This document shows positions 49,501 through 60,372 of a stretch of 64,000 nt of DNA, piece by piece (the first letter of the stretch is position 1; each line of letters opens with the position of its first letter). Source of the stretch: Turritopsis dohrnii. Taxonomy: Eukaryota; Cnidaria; Hydrozoa; Anthoathecata; Oceaniidae. Under the pieces are notes generated by a model. That model was given only the letters and a program-made list of their open reading frames with translations. It searched no databases and was not told where the DNA came from. The DNA lies in contig BQMF02000036.1 of the NCBI GenBank assembly GCA_027922465.2, positions 1,116,001-1,180,000 of the forward strand. Reading direction: 5' to 3'. The position numbers and the translations under genes are program-made.

Positions 49501-51862
49501 TCTTGAACAAGGGCAAGTCTCTTTTGAAACCACAGAGTCAGGTTATACTTCAAACAGATGCCTCCAAAAAGGGATGGGGGCGTATAGCCAAGGGAAACAT
49601 GTAGGAGGAAAATGGTCACAGGAGGAAAGACTGTTACACATCAGCAATCTAGAACTAAAGGCATCTTACTTAGCTACTCTGACCTTCAGGAAAATGATGA
49701 AGTTTCAGCATTACCAACTAGACAATATCACAGCCCTATCTTACATAGTGAAAATGGGGGAAACCAAAAACAAGGATCTTATTCAGATATCAAAAGACCT
49801 GTGGGACTTTTTGATAGCTCAGGAGATCACAATTACTACCGAGCATCTCCCAGGGGAATTGAATGTGAGGGCAGACTGGATGTCCAGAAATTTTCACGAT
49901 TCCAGCGAATGGAAACTGGCCCAACAGTCTTTCGGAAGGTTTGCCAGTTATGGGGATTGCCAGATGTGGACCTGTTTGCATCACGACTCTTCCATCAGCT
50001 ACCAACCTACATGTCATGGAAACCCGATCCGGGTTGCTACGCAGTAGATGCGTTGCAGCAGGAGTGGAAAAACATTTATCCGTATGCATTCCCTCCCTTT
50101 TCCCTGATAGGAAGAGTTTTGATGAAGGCCAAACGGGAAAAAGTGTGCATGATATTTATCATACCTGCCTGGCAAACACAACCTTGGTATGGTCCTCTTT
50201 TGGACATGGCAGTTGCAAATCCAGTGCTTCTTCCTCAACACTTGAATCTCCTGGAAGGACCCCAGGGAAACCATCACCCCTTACTTCTAAATCAATCACT
50301 AAAGCTAGTGGCGTGGAAAATTTTAGGCAAGTTTTGGCAAGTGAAGGCATATCAAAAAGGGCTACAGAACTTATCTCAAATGCTAGAACAAGAGGCACAA
50401 ATTCTAATTACGAATCGTCCTGGGGAAAGTGGGTTCGCTGGTGTCACAAACGTAAAGCTGATCCCTTTCGATGTCCTATAAATTTAGTACTAGATTATCT
50501 TGCTGGTCTTTTTGAGCAGGGTTTTGAATATAGTTCAATAAATAGCCACAGATCTGCAATATCAGCCTATCTTATTCCCATTGAAGGTTTTCAGGTGAGA
50601 AAGCATCCACGAGTTTGTGCTCTTACATCAGGTCTGACCCTAACAACCCTAACCCTAACAAACGTCCTCCCAAACCGAAATTTGTTTTTTTCTGGGATGT
50701 ACCACAAGTTTTGGATTACTTAGATACTTTTCCAGAGATCAAGTTGCTATCTGATAGGATGCTTATTCTCAAGGTGACAATGTTGTTAGCATTATGTTCT
50801 GCTTCCAGAGGATCAGAAATGAAACTTTTTGACACACGCTATATGGTTAAAACCAGGGATTCATACAAATTTAAATTTGCGGAAGTGACAAAAACTAGGA
50901 AAAAAGGCTCGCGTCCTCCGGAAGTGGAATATCATGAATTTCCAGAGAACAAGAATCCCTGTGTTGTGACTTTATTAGATAATTATTTACAGAGGTCCAA
51001 ACCATGGAGGGGTGATCCTAAATTCCAATTACTACTTAGTCCCCTAAAACCACATAATGAAGTAGTTCGTTCCACTATAGCAGGATGGGTTAAATCTTTG
51101 CTGAAGGGTGCCGGTGTAGACATCAAATTATTTACTGCCCACTCATGCAGATTGGCGTCTTCTTCCAAAGCAAGTGCTATGGGTTTGTCGTTGGAAGGAA
51201 TACTAGATAGAGGAGATTAGTCTAGAAAATCTTCAACTTGGCAGAAACACTACTGTCGACCTATTGTAAACAAAGCTCAGGTTTACCAGGACATGATATT
51301 AAGAAATGAGTTTTGCTTTGAACTGAGAAATTGCGAAGCTCGAGGTACCATTATTGCGGGCATGTGCTCGATTATCCAATATTAAATCGTATTTCAATTT
51401 TATATTCATAAAATCTCAATTACATTGCGGCGCTACGCGCCTTACGTAATTGATAAATTTTGACGTAACAACTCTCACTACTCGCCTACCATTTTGCTCC
51501 GATAAAAATATCGGTTTCTAAGCCTCTATATCTACACTTCAAGTTATAATGACCTGACTTACCCTGCCGACTTATCTTGCCCCATATTACCCAATGTGAC
51601 GTAGAGAATACTGCACAACACAACGATGAAATAGATCTTAAAGGGACATATAAAAAGTGAAAACCAGAAACATTACCTCAGGAGCAAAGAATGGGCCAAG
51701 TATAGAGAAAGACATTCCACCAAACAGATATGCTACACCCATAGCCACAACCGTCAAAACATCCGAACTACTTTTAAACACCTTTCTTGAATTCTCGGAA
51801 TCATCTGATAGCAATGGTTTTTCGTCGTCATTAACAAAACTGCTGCCTTTACATTCCGTCAT
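37370..51862 (-). CDS. SLC18B1-like MFS transporter, copy 2, complete
   Basis: Exons, 5' to 3' on the minus strand: 51677-51862 (ATG), 48337-48432, 46179-46252, 45930-46077, 45542-45610, 45316-45403, 45163-45237, 44741-44823, 40634-40732, 40079-40176, 39708-39803, 39301-39375, 39079-39145, 38840-38866 (27-base microexon), 38274-38315, 38162-38195 and 37370-37422 (TAG). They sum to 1410 bases, 470 codons, all GT/AG and in phase. The protein is a 12-helix major facilitator. Signatures match SLC18B1, the vesicular polyamine exchanger: TGLIFAVHPILIFLLAPL, STEIFTGLGLTLGP, FLDPTLADH, KAGLVFLIHAF and TALGPALGGVLVDQ. It is expected to load amines into acidic vesicles by proton antiport. The N-terminal tail has DEKPLL, an acidic dileucine sorting motif. 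The 78 bases 45238-45315 are open in frame and may be retained (495 residues). A DIRS element sits in intron 1. Confidence 0.85.
38589..38710. mobile_element. Short MITE of the CACTGCGA family, arm B only
   Basis: GTGGACGAATTTGTTAAAGA, TTCACTGCGAAAGGGTG, TTTCTATAGAAATATATAC, CACCGCAGTGTC and TTGGCCCACTGGG form one full copy. The matching intron of arm A lacks it. Confidence 0.6.
38915..39021. mobile_element. Short MITE of the CACTGCGA family
   Basis: Arm B counterpart of the 10436-10555 copy, inverted as expected: GTCACTGCGAGGAAGAGCAT at one end and CAAATTTGCCCGATTGG at the other. Confidence 0.55.
39527..39622. mobile_element. Short MITE of the CACTGCGA family
   Basis: Arm B counterpart of the 9701-9830 copy: CAGTCACTGCGACGAAGAAC through TTTCTATAGAAATG to AATTTGCCGACTGAGG. 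Confidence 0.55.
41003..41871 (+). mobile_element. Non-autonomous Helitron, family 1, unit i
   Basis: Begins TCTATATATTAATAGCC. The 3' end is a GC-rich hairpin GGCGGC-GAGCGAC-GCCGCC followed by TTGGCGGCTAG. Inserted after host A. A GTCT/GTTT simple repeat lies near the 5' end. It is 869 bases long and has no coding capacity. Confidence 0.8.
41872..42740 (+). mobile_element. Non-autonomous Helitron, family 1, unit ii
   Basis: Starts TCTATATCTTAATAGCC immediately after CTAG of unit i and ends GGCGGCTAG. It is 869 bases long, the same length as unit i, with scattered substitutions and small indels. Confidence 0.8.
42741..43808 (+). mobile_element. Non-autonomous Helitron, family 1, unit iii (mosaic)
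   Basis: Starts TCTATATATTAATAGCC directly after unit ii. The 5' two thirds match units i and ii. About 43523-43735 instead matches the core of the family 2 Helitrons at 20060-20260 (GGATAACTGACG, GTGACGTCATCAAAATCTTT, GAACGATCCCATACATTTTT). The last 60 bases return to the family 1 GGCGGC hairpin and CTAG end, followed by host T. Confidence 0.75.
46380..47500. repeat. Dispersed repeat shared with 53279-53600 and the tandem units
   Basis: 46400-46720 (GCAGCGAGC, GATAGGCAAATGTCAGTTT, a CAT microsatellite, CGTTTCAAAACATGGTACTG) matches 53279-53580. From about 46830 the sequence matches about 60020-60450 near the end of the first tandem unit, and 47421-47475 resembles 56895-56950. A pogo-type terminus, TA/CAGTCCACTCTCGATAAG with three AAGTGGAAC repeats, interrupts it at 47069-47130. 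Lies in an intron of transporter copy 2. Confidence 0.6.
47500..48336. other. Intron sequence, nothing recognised
   Basis: Part of the second intron of transporter copy 2. No termini or open frames that I can support. Confidence 0.4.
48716..49100 (+). pseudogene. DIRS gag-like fragment
   Basis: ATG at 48716 opens a frame with an acidic N-terminus, KRQRFEPLAEE, then ELADYTNKYMDRFAQDKDIR and PVPSNIRQPKKMDEFF. This resembles the N-terminal protein of DIRS elements. After about residue 128 it runs into sequence that belongs to the reverse transcriptase in another frame, so the C-terminal gag and the start of the polymerase are deleted. Confidence 0.6.
49111..50330 (+). pseudogene. DIRS reverse transcriptase and RNase H, frameshifted
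   Basis: Frame from 49111: FGLGPASRIFTKLLKV, then VIIYLDHMLLMSQ, where the usual YLDD active site reads YLDH, then QLGFVINLKKS and FLGMEID. The RNase H follows in another frame at 49481-49900 (ILQTDASKKGWG just before, ISNLELKASYLA, EHLPGELNVRADWMSR). The linker VDLFASRLFHQLPTYMSW is in a third frame at about 49930-50330. The broken YLDD motif and frame changes show it is inactive. Confidence 0.75.
50330..51290 (+). pseudogene. DIRS tyrosine recombinase, frameshifted with an internal stop
   Basis: The N-terminal SAM-like part (GTNSNYESSWGKWVRWC, YSSINSHRSAISAYL) reads in the frame open at 49941-50630. The catalytic part is at 50660-51220: LCSASRGSEM carries the first catalytic arginine, and HSCRLASSSKA matches the H-x-x-R box. 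In the RGDW motif the W codon is TAG (51218-51220), so the tyrosine-bearing end (HYCRPI) lies after a stop. Confidence 0.75.
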
Positions 51863-52441
51863 GATATTTAGGGACAGTCTTCTATAAAATGCAGTAAAAT
51901 AGACGTGACTTTAGCTTTATCGAAATATTATTTCGATGTTTATCAATAGATAATATTAATTGTTAATGAAATTCGCATTATTTGAGATATTTTTCTTTGT
52001 CACTAGGTAGCTTTAAGAAAAACTAATTTTTTTAACAGCTGGTATTTCCACGCTTGAATTATGAAACCCTCCTATGCACTAGACATAAATATTGTATATA
52101 TTTCTTGTATGTGTTAGCAGTCTGGGTTTTATTCAGCTTATAGAATATAAGAATGTTCGAAACAGCCATTTCAGGATGTTCTATTTCATATGAAGTAGAA
52201 CTTACAAGATTTACACTTGTATGAAGAACGTTAAAACTTGCTTGCAAACTTAAAAAAAACAATCTTCTTCAACAGCATCATACGAAGTTATATAACTTTC
52301 TCTCTGAATGCTCTTTGCAATCTCTTCAATTTAGGTACGAAGTTCAAACACATCTTCTAGTGGGTAAGACAGTACGTACTCAAAAGACATTTTATAAAAG
52401 ACATTTTATACCAAAACAATTCAAAACAAAATTAGAAATTA

Positions 52442-52575
52442 AAGTCTGTTCAAAAAATATGTGGACTAATTTCAGTTACCATGTGGAAAACAGATTTAGC
52501 AAATTACATCAATTCCCTTGAGCCTGGTTTTTATATAAAAGCTGAAATCAGTCCACATATTTTTGGAACAGACTT
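52442..52575. mobile_element. 134-bp MITE with TA duplication, copy a
   Basis: AAGTCTGTTCAAAAAATATG at the left and CATATTTTTGGAACAGACTT at the right, flanked by TA. It is almost identical, in opposite orientation, to 54655-54788: two differences in 134 bases counted by eye. Confidence 0.85.
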
Positions 52576-52806
52576 TACATTGTTGCATGAAACAGACTTT
52601 ACGATCAACAATATTTTTATAAGCTCATCCATTGTAAATTCCATTTTTTAAATGTCTGTAAATAAGGTGAAATGTTTTTCATTTCTAAATGTCTGTTTTA
52701 TGCAGAATTAACTTGTGTAGCATCAATTTCAGTTGTGATGCCATGTTACTAGTAATTTTTCATTGTTAACATAATTCAAATTTAAATTGATCTATTGAGT
52801 TTTTAA

Positions 52807-53183
52807 AGCCTGGTTCACACCTGACGATTACGACGACTAATACAAGTACCAATCGTTGTAATCGCCAATCGCCAGGTCTGAACACTCTCAAGTATCTCAA
52901 AATACTAATTTCAAAATTGTTTCAAACACGTGATTCTTCTTTCCATTGTTAAGTTTGAACTGTTTTGTGAAATTTAAAGCACCCAATAGAATTGACGTGA
53001 AATCCAATAAATTTTTACATACAATTGATCAACTACGACGATACAATATCAAATCTCTTGATATTTTGTGGTTGTAAACACCATTCGTTTATGACGATTA
53101 CGATGGTAGCAGAAGATGATAACGACGATCACACTAAATTTTAATCGTCGTAATCATCGAAATCGTCAGGTGTGAACCAGGCT
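52807..53183. mobile_element. 377-bp MITE, Harbinger-like, TAA duplication
   Basis: AGCCTGGTTCACACCTGACG at the left and CGTCAGGTGTGAACCAGGCT at the right, flanked by TAA on both sides. The AGCCTGGTTCACAC terminus and three-base TAA duplication fit the PIF/Harbinger superfamily. No coding capacity. Confidence 0.8.
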
Positions 53184-53278
53184 TAAGGAAGATCTTCAAC
53201 TTAATGAAAATGAACCAGTGTAAAAAGTAATTATAAGATTATAATAATAATACCATCATTGATTACAATCGTTGATTA

Positions 53279-53323
53279 CCCTCGCAGCGAGCGAGATAGG
53301 CGAATGTCAGTTTTCAATTTTCG

Positions 53324-53355
<32 letters not shown>

Positions 53356-53600
53356 GTCGTCATCATCACCATCCAACTGTTCGTGTTGACGTTACACGGT
53401 GGTATACAATTAGACTTTACTTTTTTCCCGTTTCAAAGCATGGTACTGTAGGTGGCAGACAGAATGTTTTTTCGTATCTCTGTCCTAATTTATTATTATA
53501 TTATGTTATTTAAGAAGTTCGTGTGCCAACATTGCTTAGACATTTTTCATATTACTTTTGTGTTGTTTTAGTGAAGTGAACGAATTTGCACAGCTCGAAA
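53279..53600. repeat. Dispersed repeat with CAT/ATC microsatellite
   Basis: Matches 46400-46720, including GATAGGCGAATGTCAGTTTT, a run of CAT units at about 53323-53365 and CATGGTACTGTA. The reading frame with a histidine run across it is only the translated microsatellite. Confidence 0.65.
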
Positions 53601-54379
53601 TCTGAAATTTTGCGAAGCATGCATTTTATTTTTGTATCTATTTTAGCTCTAAATCTTTCATTCAATAAATTTTATTTAATGCACTGATTTTTGGCAGATC
53701 TTTCCTTAAAAATATTTTAATTGGATTTCTGTGTATGCAAGAAAGCCATATCGTTAGGTGAGAATTATTTTGTACTATCTCCAATTTCTTTAAACTGAGA
53801 AAATTAAGTTTTAAATTTCATAAACACACAAAATCTTTAAGAAACCATTTTATGGTTTGTTACTTGGCACATTTTGAATACATAGTATTTGAAACCCCTG
53901 ACCAAACATTACTTCAAATTTGCTAGTATCCACTCTCCTCCAGGGAGAGTTTCCAATTGGAGATAGAACAAAATAGTAGCGAAACAAGTGATATTTATTA
54001 GAATTATTTTGTTTTAACTCGATGCTCTTGAAAATTCAACTTGAACATACAAAAAATATTTTATACGGTACGAAAAACATCAATTTTCCTTTATGTTGCT
54101 TCTGTGTACATCACTTAGAGTTATTTGGGCACTCTGAAATCTTAATTTTGAATTTAAAAAGACTACAAATTTTCCTTAAAAGTCTTTGGCATGAGCCGAC
54201 AGTAAAATACAACAGACACGTAACATCTAAAAGTGACAGCGGGCTGAACGAAAAAACGCTCGTGAAATTGAAGATGAAAAGGTAGCTGTTGTTTCGTATT
54301 GGCTTAGAAGAAAATGTTATAAGCTTGCCAAAATCTAAAGTAGGAAACTTTTAATACAAAATAAAGTTATCACCATAGA

Positions 54380-55395
54380 TTTATATATTAATAGCCGATT
54401 CTCTGTTTGTTTGTTTGTTTGTTTGTTTGTTTGTTTGTTCGTTTGTTTGTAAGTCACGCAAAATGTTAGATTGAGTTGTGAGCGAAATTATTTCTTTTTT
54501 TGTGTGCGATGTGAGTTCAAAACAAATACATTGCAACCCCAATCGAACGTGACTTTTTTTGGCTGATGAACTAATAGGAATAACGTTTCAGTTTTATTAT
54601 TTTGTTAGTTTTATATTCCACGTTGACTTGGCTTTGAAAACAATACATCATCTAAAGTCTGTTCCAAAAATATGTGGACTGATTTCAGCTTTTATATAAA
54701 AACCAGGCTCAAGGAAATTGATGTAATTTGCTAAATCTGGTTTCCACATGGTAACTGAAATTAGTCCACATATTTTTTGAACAGACTTTAAATACAAAGA
54801 AACTAACTGATAAAACATTTTGGACAAAAAGCAGCCGTGGCAGAACGTGGTAGCATCTCGGTTTGCCAGTGTATCTTAACGTAACCTTGCCTGACTGTCT
54901 GAGACGGGTGAACTTTTTTTTCGAGTAATCAAAATGTTTAAAAACCTATAGGTAAAAAAAAAATATCATAAAACAAAATATTTTTTTTTGCTTTTGTCAT
55001 AATAGTTGTCTTTAATCGATTTCTTTTAATCTATTTTATTTCATATCAGATCGAATGTTTTTTTTTTTATTCACTTGATTCATTTAGCACGTGGCTTTTC
55101 TTCTCTCCTCCCGTGTGATCTTTTTAAGAAGAGAAACCATTTCCCCCTTACGTTTGTAACCACCCATGTTAGAGCGCATAACTTTTTTAAAACAAAAGTT
55201 AATAAAAAGTTGAAGTTTTCTCTCTCTACGTTTTGAGTGTATTGTTACACTGATAAAAGATTGGTTTAACCAGAGGTTGTGACTTCGAATCTGCTTCTGG
55301 TTGTACGAGCCGTTTATAAGGAAATTTGACGTTTATTGACACAGTGATAAAGGGCAAGTGGACATGGGCGGTGAGCGACGCGGCCTTGGCGCTAA
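54380..55395 (+). mobile_element. Non-autonomous Helitron, family 1, unit iv (solitary, worn)
   Basis: Matches units i and ii from TATATATTAATAGCC to GGCGGTGAGCGACGCGGCC. The 5' TC and the 3' hairpin are mutated and it ends CTAA. The 134-base MITE at 54655-54788 is nested in it; the uninterrupted sequence is seen in units i to iii. Confidence 0.75.
54655..54788. mobile_element. 134-bp MITE with TA duplication, copy b, nested in a Helitron
   Basis: AAGTCTGTTCCAAAAATATG to CATATTTTTTGAACAGACTT, flanked by TA, in opposite orientation to 52442-52575. Confidence 0.85.
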
Positions 55396-55399
55396 TATG

Positions 55400-56504
55400 T
55401 ATATATTGTTCATACAAGAAAGGGTATTGTGATATGGAGCTTTACTGGAAGAGGGAGGGTATTAACATATATGCTAGCTTCGCTAGCTAAAGACTTCGTC
55501 TTGGAAAAATGTCATTAAATTATAGAATCTTGTTAGAACAACACTGTTATAAGTTTCTTCTTACGACTCATAATTCGCACTGACGAGTTGAAAAACTTCT
55601 CGCCAGTGCTTCTTAATAAATAGAAAATATTCCTAAGGGCATTCTTAAGATAGTTGCTTCACAGAAAAAACATTTTTTCGGGAAATATAATCGATTTTAC
55701 CATGAAACCATGACATTAAATCAATAAGGATCAATTAACGCTTATTTGAATAGATGTTATCAACTCGAGTAGCATGGGAAATCATAAAAAGCTAAAATAT
55801 TGTAATAAAGCTGCGTTTACATAAGGAAAACTTTACGTTTTTACAAGCTTGACATTGAAAGTTTCATTTCTAAAACTCTTTTACAAACTTTTAAAAAACT
55901 TTGAATCGTGCTTTTTGATGGCGGATTTCTACCCAGAAACTGCTGTCTAAAAGCCTGAATAACAGCTACATAACTTTTCGTCTCATGAAACATATTTTAC
56001 CACGAAAGTTCACTGCTGGACTGTTAACTGCATAATAGAATGAATTTCATAAAAGTTTGTTTTCTCGCTTATAAAGGTTTTGGAAATGCTTGGGAATATG
56101 AAATTATTAAATCATAATAAAAAATTTAAGGTAACTTTACACAATGAAAAAAGGTTTGTGTCTTTTAAAAAAATTTCGTGACAAAATTAGCACAACACCA
56201 ACAACAGTGGTTGTTTCAACGAAACAAAAGGTTAATTGCTCGTTAAAAGTCTGTTTTATTGATCATTACAAAATTAACAAGCGTATCGAAACAAAAAATA
56301 CTTAATATTTTTTAAAATAAAAATTTTTATAAATAACAACTTATATTTTTGGAAAGCTCAAAAAAGCCTCTTTCCAACGGTATAAAAACCGCATTGTATT
56401 GTTAAAAACTCGAAAAGTTATTTGTGTTTTAAACAAGGTGCCCACTTTCTCATGATACACTGTATCTATAAACGATAGGTCCCTAAAGGACAGAAAAAAA
56501 CGCA
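55400..56504. other. Spacer before the tandem duplication, nothing recognised
   Basis: AT-rich with no supportable exon or transposon end. A small GCTAGC-TTC-GCTAGC inverted repeat lies near 55475. Confidence 0.4.
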
Positions 56505-57275
56505 CATGTCACATAGTTACACTACTCATTAAACTGTTTGTTGTATTGTAAAACTTTTTAACCATCTTTTATATGAACAATTATGTTCTTCCAATTGGAA
56601 AAGTAATCCTAAAGAAAGTTCTCAATTGATGTCATAAAACAGTGCTTGTTCTTTAATGGACCGTTGGCCGATTAAATAGTTTTTCAAACTATCTAGTTTG
56701 TCCTGAAGTTCATTTCATGCCACCATGTCAACTCTGTGAATGAAGGGAGTTATTTTATGCTTGTTTCGATGCATTCAAAGTTACAAGTGTTATGACTGGA
56801 GCCTCAATGCTACTTGTCTAGTGACTTTGATCATAATGCGAGACAGTTCTAGAAACGATTTTGAGCGATTGTTGAGCAGCTGCGAGGCTTCCAAAAAACT
56901 GACTTTGTCGAAATATTTATGCATATAAGTTAGTATCAGGTCCCAACATTGAACCCTTTTAAAGAAGGGTAGCTTTCTAGTTATACATATAGAAAAGATC
57001 TGTTTCAAAAATTTTTTAGTTCTTTTGTCCATCCGCGTTAATAAAATGCTCTTATGAAGGTCATTGAAACCAATCGCGTTAATTTGATTCCTTTCTCAAG
57101 TTCTCTTTGGGCAAGCGTGTTAATTTCGTTCGTGTTAATTTAATGCATTGTTAATTTCTGTCTTCGTTAATTTCCTAGAATAAGGTATATTTCTTATGTC
57201 TAGAAGATAATAAGAATTCAACTATAATTCAATAATCCTTTCGCTGTGTCGGATATATAATAAAACTCATTCAAG

Positions 57276-58110
57276 ATGGTGATGGTAGCTACGGATATAA
57301 AGGGCATGTTGTCCATTTCCATTAAGTCGAGACATGACAGCCATACAGATCGATATAATCGAATTTTCATGGCCAAGCTGTTCTTGGTTAGCTCGTTGCG
57401 GATGGGCATCACCTGGTTTCAATACGCTTTGATCGTCTTACGGTTTGCTTTGATTTTCGGAATCGTAATTCCTATTCTCGGGTTAATTCTGCTGATAGTG
57501 CACTACGCTATCGGGATTTTCGGAATCAAGTAAGTTTTCTTTGTTGTTTGTCCAACAAGACGCTAATCAGTCTCTTATTATCTTTTGAAACAACAAGGCA
57601 TTACGTAACCTATTTCTCGCTTATACCAGACAGAAATACGGTGTAACCTCTAATAGCGACCACTTCTAGGGATCAACTCGAAATGGTCGCTGTGGGGAGG
57701 TTTTTTATGAGGGACCAAAGTTAAGTGGTCGTTGCGCAGAATTGATCGCTATTGGAGGTTGCACTGTAGCAAAGCTTTGACCACAAGCTTAAATGAGTTC
57801 ATCTTGTTACAAGAAGCTATAACTTTATTATAATCTAATATTTCTGCATTGTTTTTACAGAACACGCAGACCCGGCAGTAAGAAGATCTACAAAGCTCTT
57901 AGCTTCCGTGTGCTTGAGTATTTGGAATTCCTAAGAAAGTGAAACGTCATTCTTTTCGGCGAGATAATGGAAAAACTACGTGAGACCATACTTAGACCAA
58001 ACGCACCCATGGATGACGAATACCCACCTCGTGGCGCCAACAACGAGAATCTTCCACTCTACCTGCAGCTTGCGAAAGATAGATTCGACGAAAAAGGGCG
58101 CGGGTACTAA
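57276..58110 (+). pseudogene. Innexin-like gene fragment with TM1 joined to TM4, copy A
   Basis: Exon 1 (57276-57529, ATG) and exon 2 (57861-58110) join in phase 2 over a GT/AG intron. The N-terminal part (SRHDSHTDRYNRIFMAKLFL, then VSSLRMGITWF) resembles the cytoplasmic head and first membrane helix of cnidarian innexins, gap-junction channel proteins. It runs straight into a second long hydrophobic helix (QYALIVLRFALIFGIVIPIL), a basic GSKKIYKAL stretch and EYLEFLRK, like the fourth helix and C-terminal domain. The two extracellular loops with their cysteines and helices 2 and 3 are absent. A TGA (57940-57942) interrupts the domain. The same frame continues with NVILFGEIMEKLRETIL and ends GRGY-stop at 58108-58110. 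Innexins are usually 350-450 residues, so this cannot make a normal channel. The family call is by eye. Confidence 0.55.
57639..57766. mobile_element. 128-bp pogo-type MITE in the innexin-like intron
   Basis: CGGTGTAACCTCTAATAGCG and its inverse CGCTATTGGAGGTTGCACTG, flanked by TA. Duplicated at 61605-61732 with the tandem unit. Confidence 0.7.
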
Positions 58111-60372
58111 ACTGTCTGCTGGCTTGGTTAATTAATATGGCATGTTCTCAAAGAAACTGCACACTTTCGTTGTTAACGGCGACTTTGCATTTAACGGTTC
58201 CATCATTTTTAGTGTTTTGTTTTTTGTTTTCTCAGAGGACTAGAAAAAACGTTCACGCGAATTTTCCCCGGAAAAAAAAGGGTTGTTTTTTTTTTTTTAA
58301 AAGATTATTTTCCCGAATTTTCATCGTTTGTACAGCAGACTTTAATATTTTCCGTTCCAATAATTTTTCTTTTTCTTTTTTTTTTCCATTCTGTATTTTC
58401 TATTTTCTTTGTTATCGGTTATTCTGCAGAACAAAGTGTTCTATAAAATATTTTTTAAACCAAATTTTTGTCGTTTCCTTTGCGAATTTTTGTCTTCTCC
58501 ACCGGGGATCCCCTACCGCCTGTCATTCACAGGTGCTTCTGCCTTGGTTTCATAACGTTATTTCGACACACTCGGGGACAGAAAAGACAAAAATCTCTTG
58601 TGTTTTAGTCGATTCTGTAGGATTGCGCATGATGAGAAATTATTGCGCACGATTTGACTAAATGTAATATATGTTCCTATTTGCCTAAAATTCCGTGTGG
58701 GATTCATCACCACCAACTTTTTTCTGGAATTGCCTCGATTTTCTGGGCAGACATTACATTAAATGAAAAGAGCTTTAAGGCCAACCAATCGATCGATTTT
58801 TAATGCGACACTCAAAATGACGTGAAAATGACGAAAATTCTAACCGACGCTCAATTTCTATTTAAGATTTTTGTCTTTATGATCGGAGAAATTTATTCGC
58901 TAATTCTTCACAGCACCGTTGTAGATCTTCCATTTTGATTACGTCATATTGTTTACAACGTTTTATATATACCAAATGCGAATCAAAAACATCCGTTCAT
59001 GGTAATGTGCGATCAGCCAGCAATAAGAACTTCATTCAAGTTGCTGCATTGCTTAATTATAAATCTGTTCCGTATTTTTCAATCAAAACAGTTGTTTATC
59101 GCAAAAACACTCCAAATCATGTCTTCTATAAAGAAAATTTTACCGACCCTTTTAAACAGGCTAAATTGACCAAGAGGCAACGAACCAGAAAGTCTACCCA
59201 AAAATCTCCATCAATCCCGTTTGCAAAAAGTTTTGAAAGCTAGCAGATTGATTTCAAAGGCCAAAAGGATGATCTTGGGAGTATGTTTGCCTATGTGCCT
59301 CCTATTAATGTTGCTTTTTGTAAGATTACATTAAAGAGAAAAAAGATAAGTGTGGTACCAATCTATGCAATTTATATTTTAAAACTGCGTATTTAAAGAT
59401 TGCGTTAAATTTTCTAGGGTGAATGTTGGCTATATTGTCAATTGATTAATGTCCTTTGTAGCTATGTTCTTATGTGACTTTTTATATTTGCATGACATTA
59501 ATTTTTGTGATTATATTCAAACCACAGAAAATGAATGCATTTTTACGGCTTTATTAGCATCTTATGATTGATAAATTGCTTCCGCGATCGCCATTGTGAA
59601 AACATAATAAAAGCAAACACTATTTACAAGATTATCTAACAGAGGTTTCAGGGCAAATCAATAACCTCGTATCAACCTGTACATAGAACAAGCCGTATTT
59701 GCTTGGCTTTTGGAGATAGAACATAATAATTTTAAGGCGTTATAACGAATAAGGAGATAAAACAATATCAGACTTCGTTTGAAGGAGATTTTGCGCTTGT
59801 TTTTGGAAAAACCTCACGGAAAAAGAACGAAATGATCCTGAAAAGCTTGAAAACAATCGGGGTATATTTTTTCCAAAAATGGAGATAGAACAAAATAATT
59901 GTCACCTAACGATATTACAAATTGTCGTTTTACGCGTTTTCTTCTTTAACTGTCCAATGTGATCATGATCCATAAAACCTTTTTATGTTTTTTTCTTTTT
60001 TCTTTATGTAAACTTTGGCTATTTTTTGTTTTGAATCAAAGTTTTAAACGCAGATTTCTAATGGATTTTTCGCTTGAATTTTTTTTTTAAAAAAAAATGT
60101 TTTTTCTTGCTGTTACAGAATTTCTTTAAGAAATCTTATTTTGATTATGAAATACGTATTTATGGTTTCAGTTCAAACATTTCTTTTGTTTGTAGCAAAT
60201 ACTTTCTGATATTACTTGTTAAAGCCTTATTTACACTTTTTGAAAGGTATGTTAGCATCAGTGTGACTTAGGCCTAAGAGATAACGAAAAGTAACAGAGT
60301 TTTGTGCAGATTTTTTTTAACTTTAAATCTATTTGGTTTGCATATTACAAGTTAGTTTTGAAAAGGCTACGC
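58111..60372. other. 3' part of tandem unit 1, no clear gene
   Basis: Poly-T and poly-A runs (58275-58300, 58375-58386). A frame at 58935-59243 has a counterpart at 62793-63215 in unit 2. The two differ by only two changes over the shared part, both altering the protein, so there is no sign of coding constraint. Confidence 0.4.

Larger units (their letters stand above)
48461..51597 (+). mobile_element. DIRS-type tyrosine-recombinase retrotransposon, degenerate
   Basis: Inverted terminal repeats run inward from ACATAGGGTAATATTGGG (48461) and from its inverse near 51597. They share CGATTTAATATTGGATAATC and CGAGCTTCGCAATTTCTC, the latter at about 48632-48649 and 51324-51345. Inside, in order on the plus strand, are a gag-like segment, reverse transcriptase, RNase H and a tyrosine recombinase, the DIRS arrangement. 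Coding is spread over three frames with stops, so the copy is dead. Inserted in intron 1 of transporter copy 2. Confidence 0.85.
56505..60372 (+). repeat. Tandem duplication, unit 1
   Basis: Starts TGTCACATAGTTACACTACT and is nearly identical to 60373 onward (offset 3868 bases at first, then 3966 because unit 2 has about 98 extra bases near 60498-60595). Contains an innexin-like broken gene, its intronic MITE and a long AT-rich 3' region. Confidence 0.9.

Noticed and set aside
50636..50660. CCCTAACCCTAA-like run resembling telomeric repeat
   Set aside because: Only about two to three units, inside the tandemly frameshifted DIRS recombinase; far too short for an interstitial telomere tract.
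53259..53513. Histidine-rich small protein
   Set aside because: The histidine run is a translated CAT microsatellite inside a dispersed repeat, with no other coding signs.
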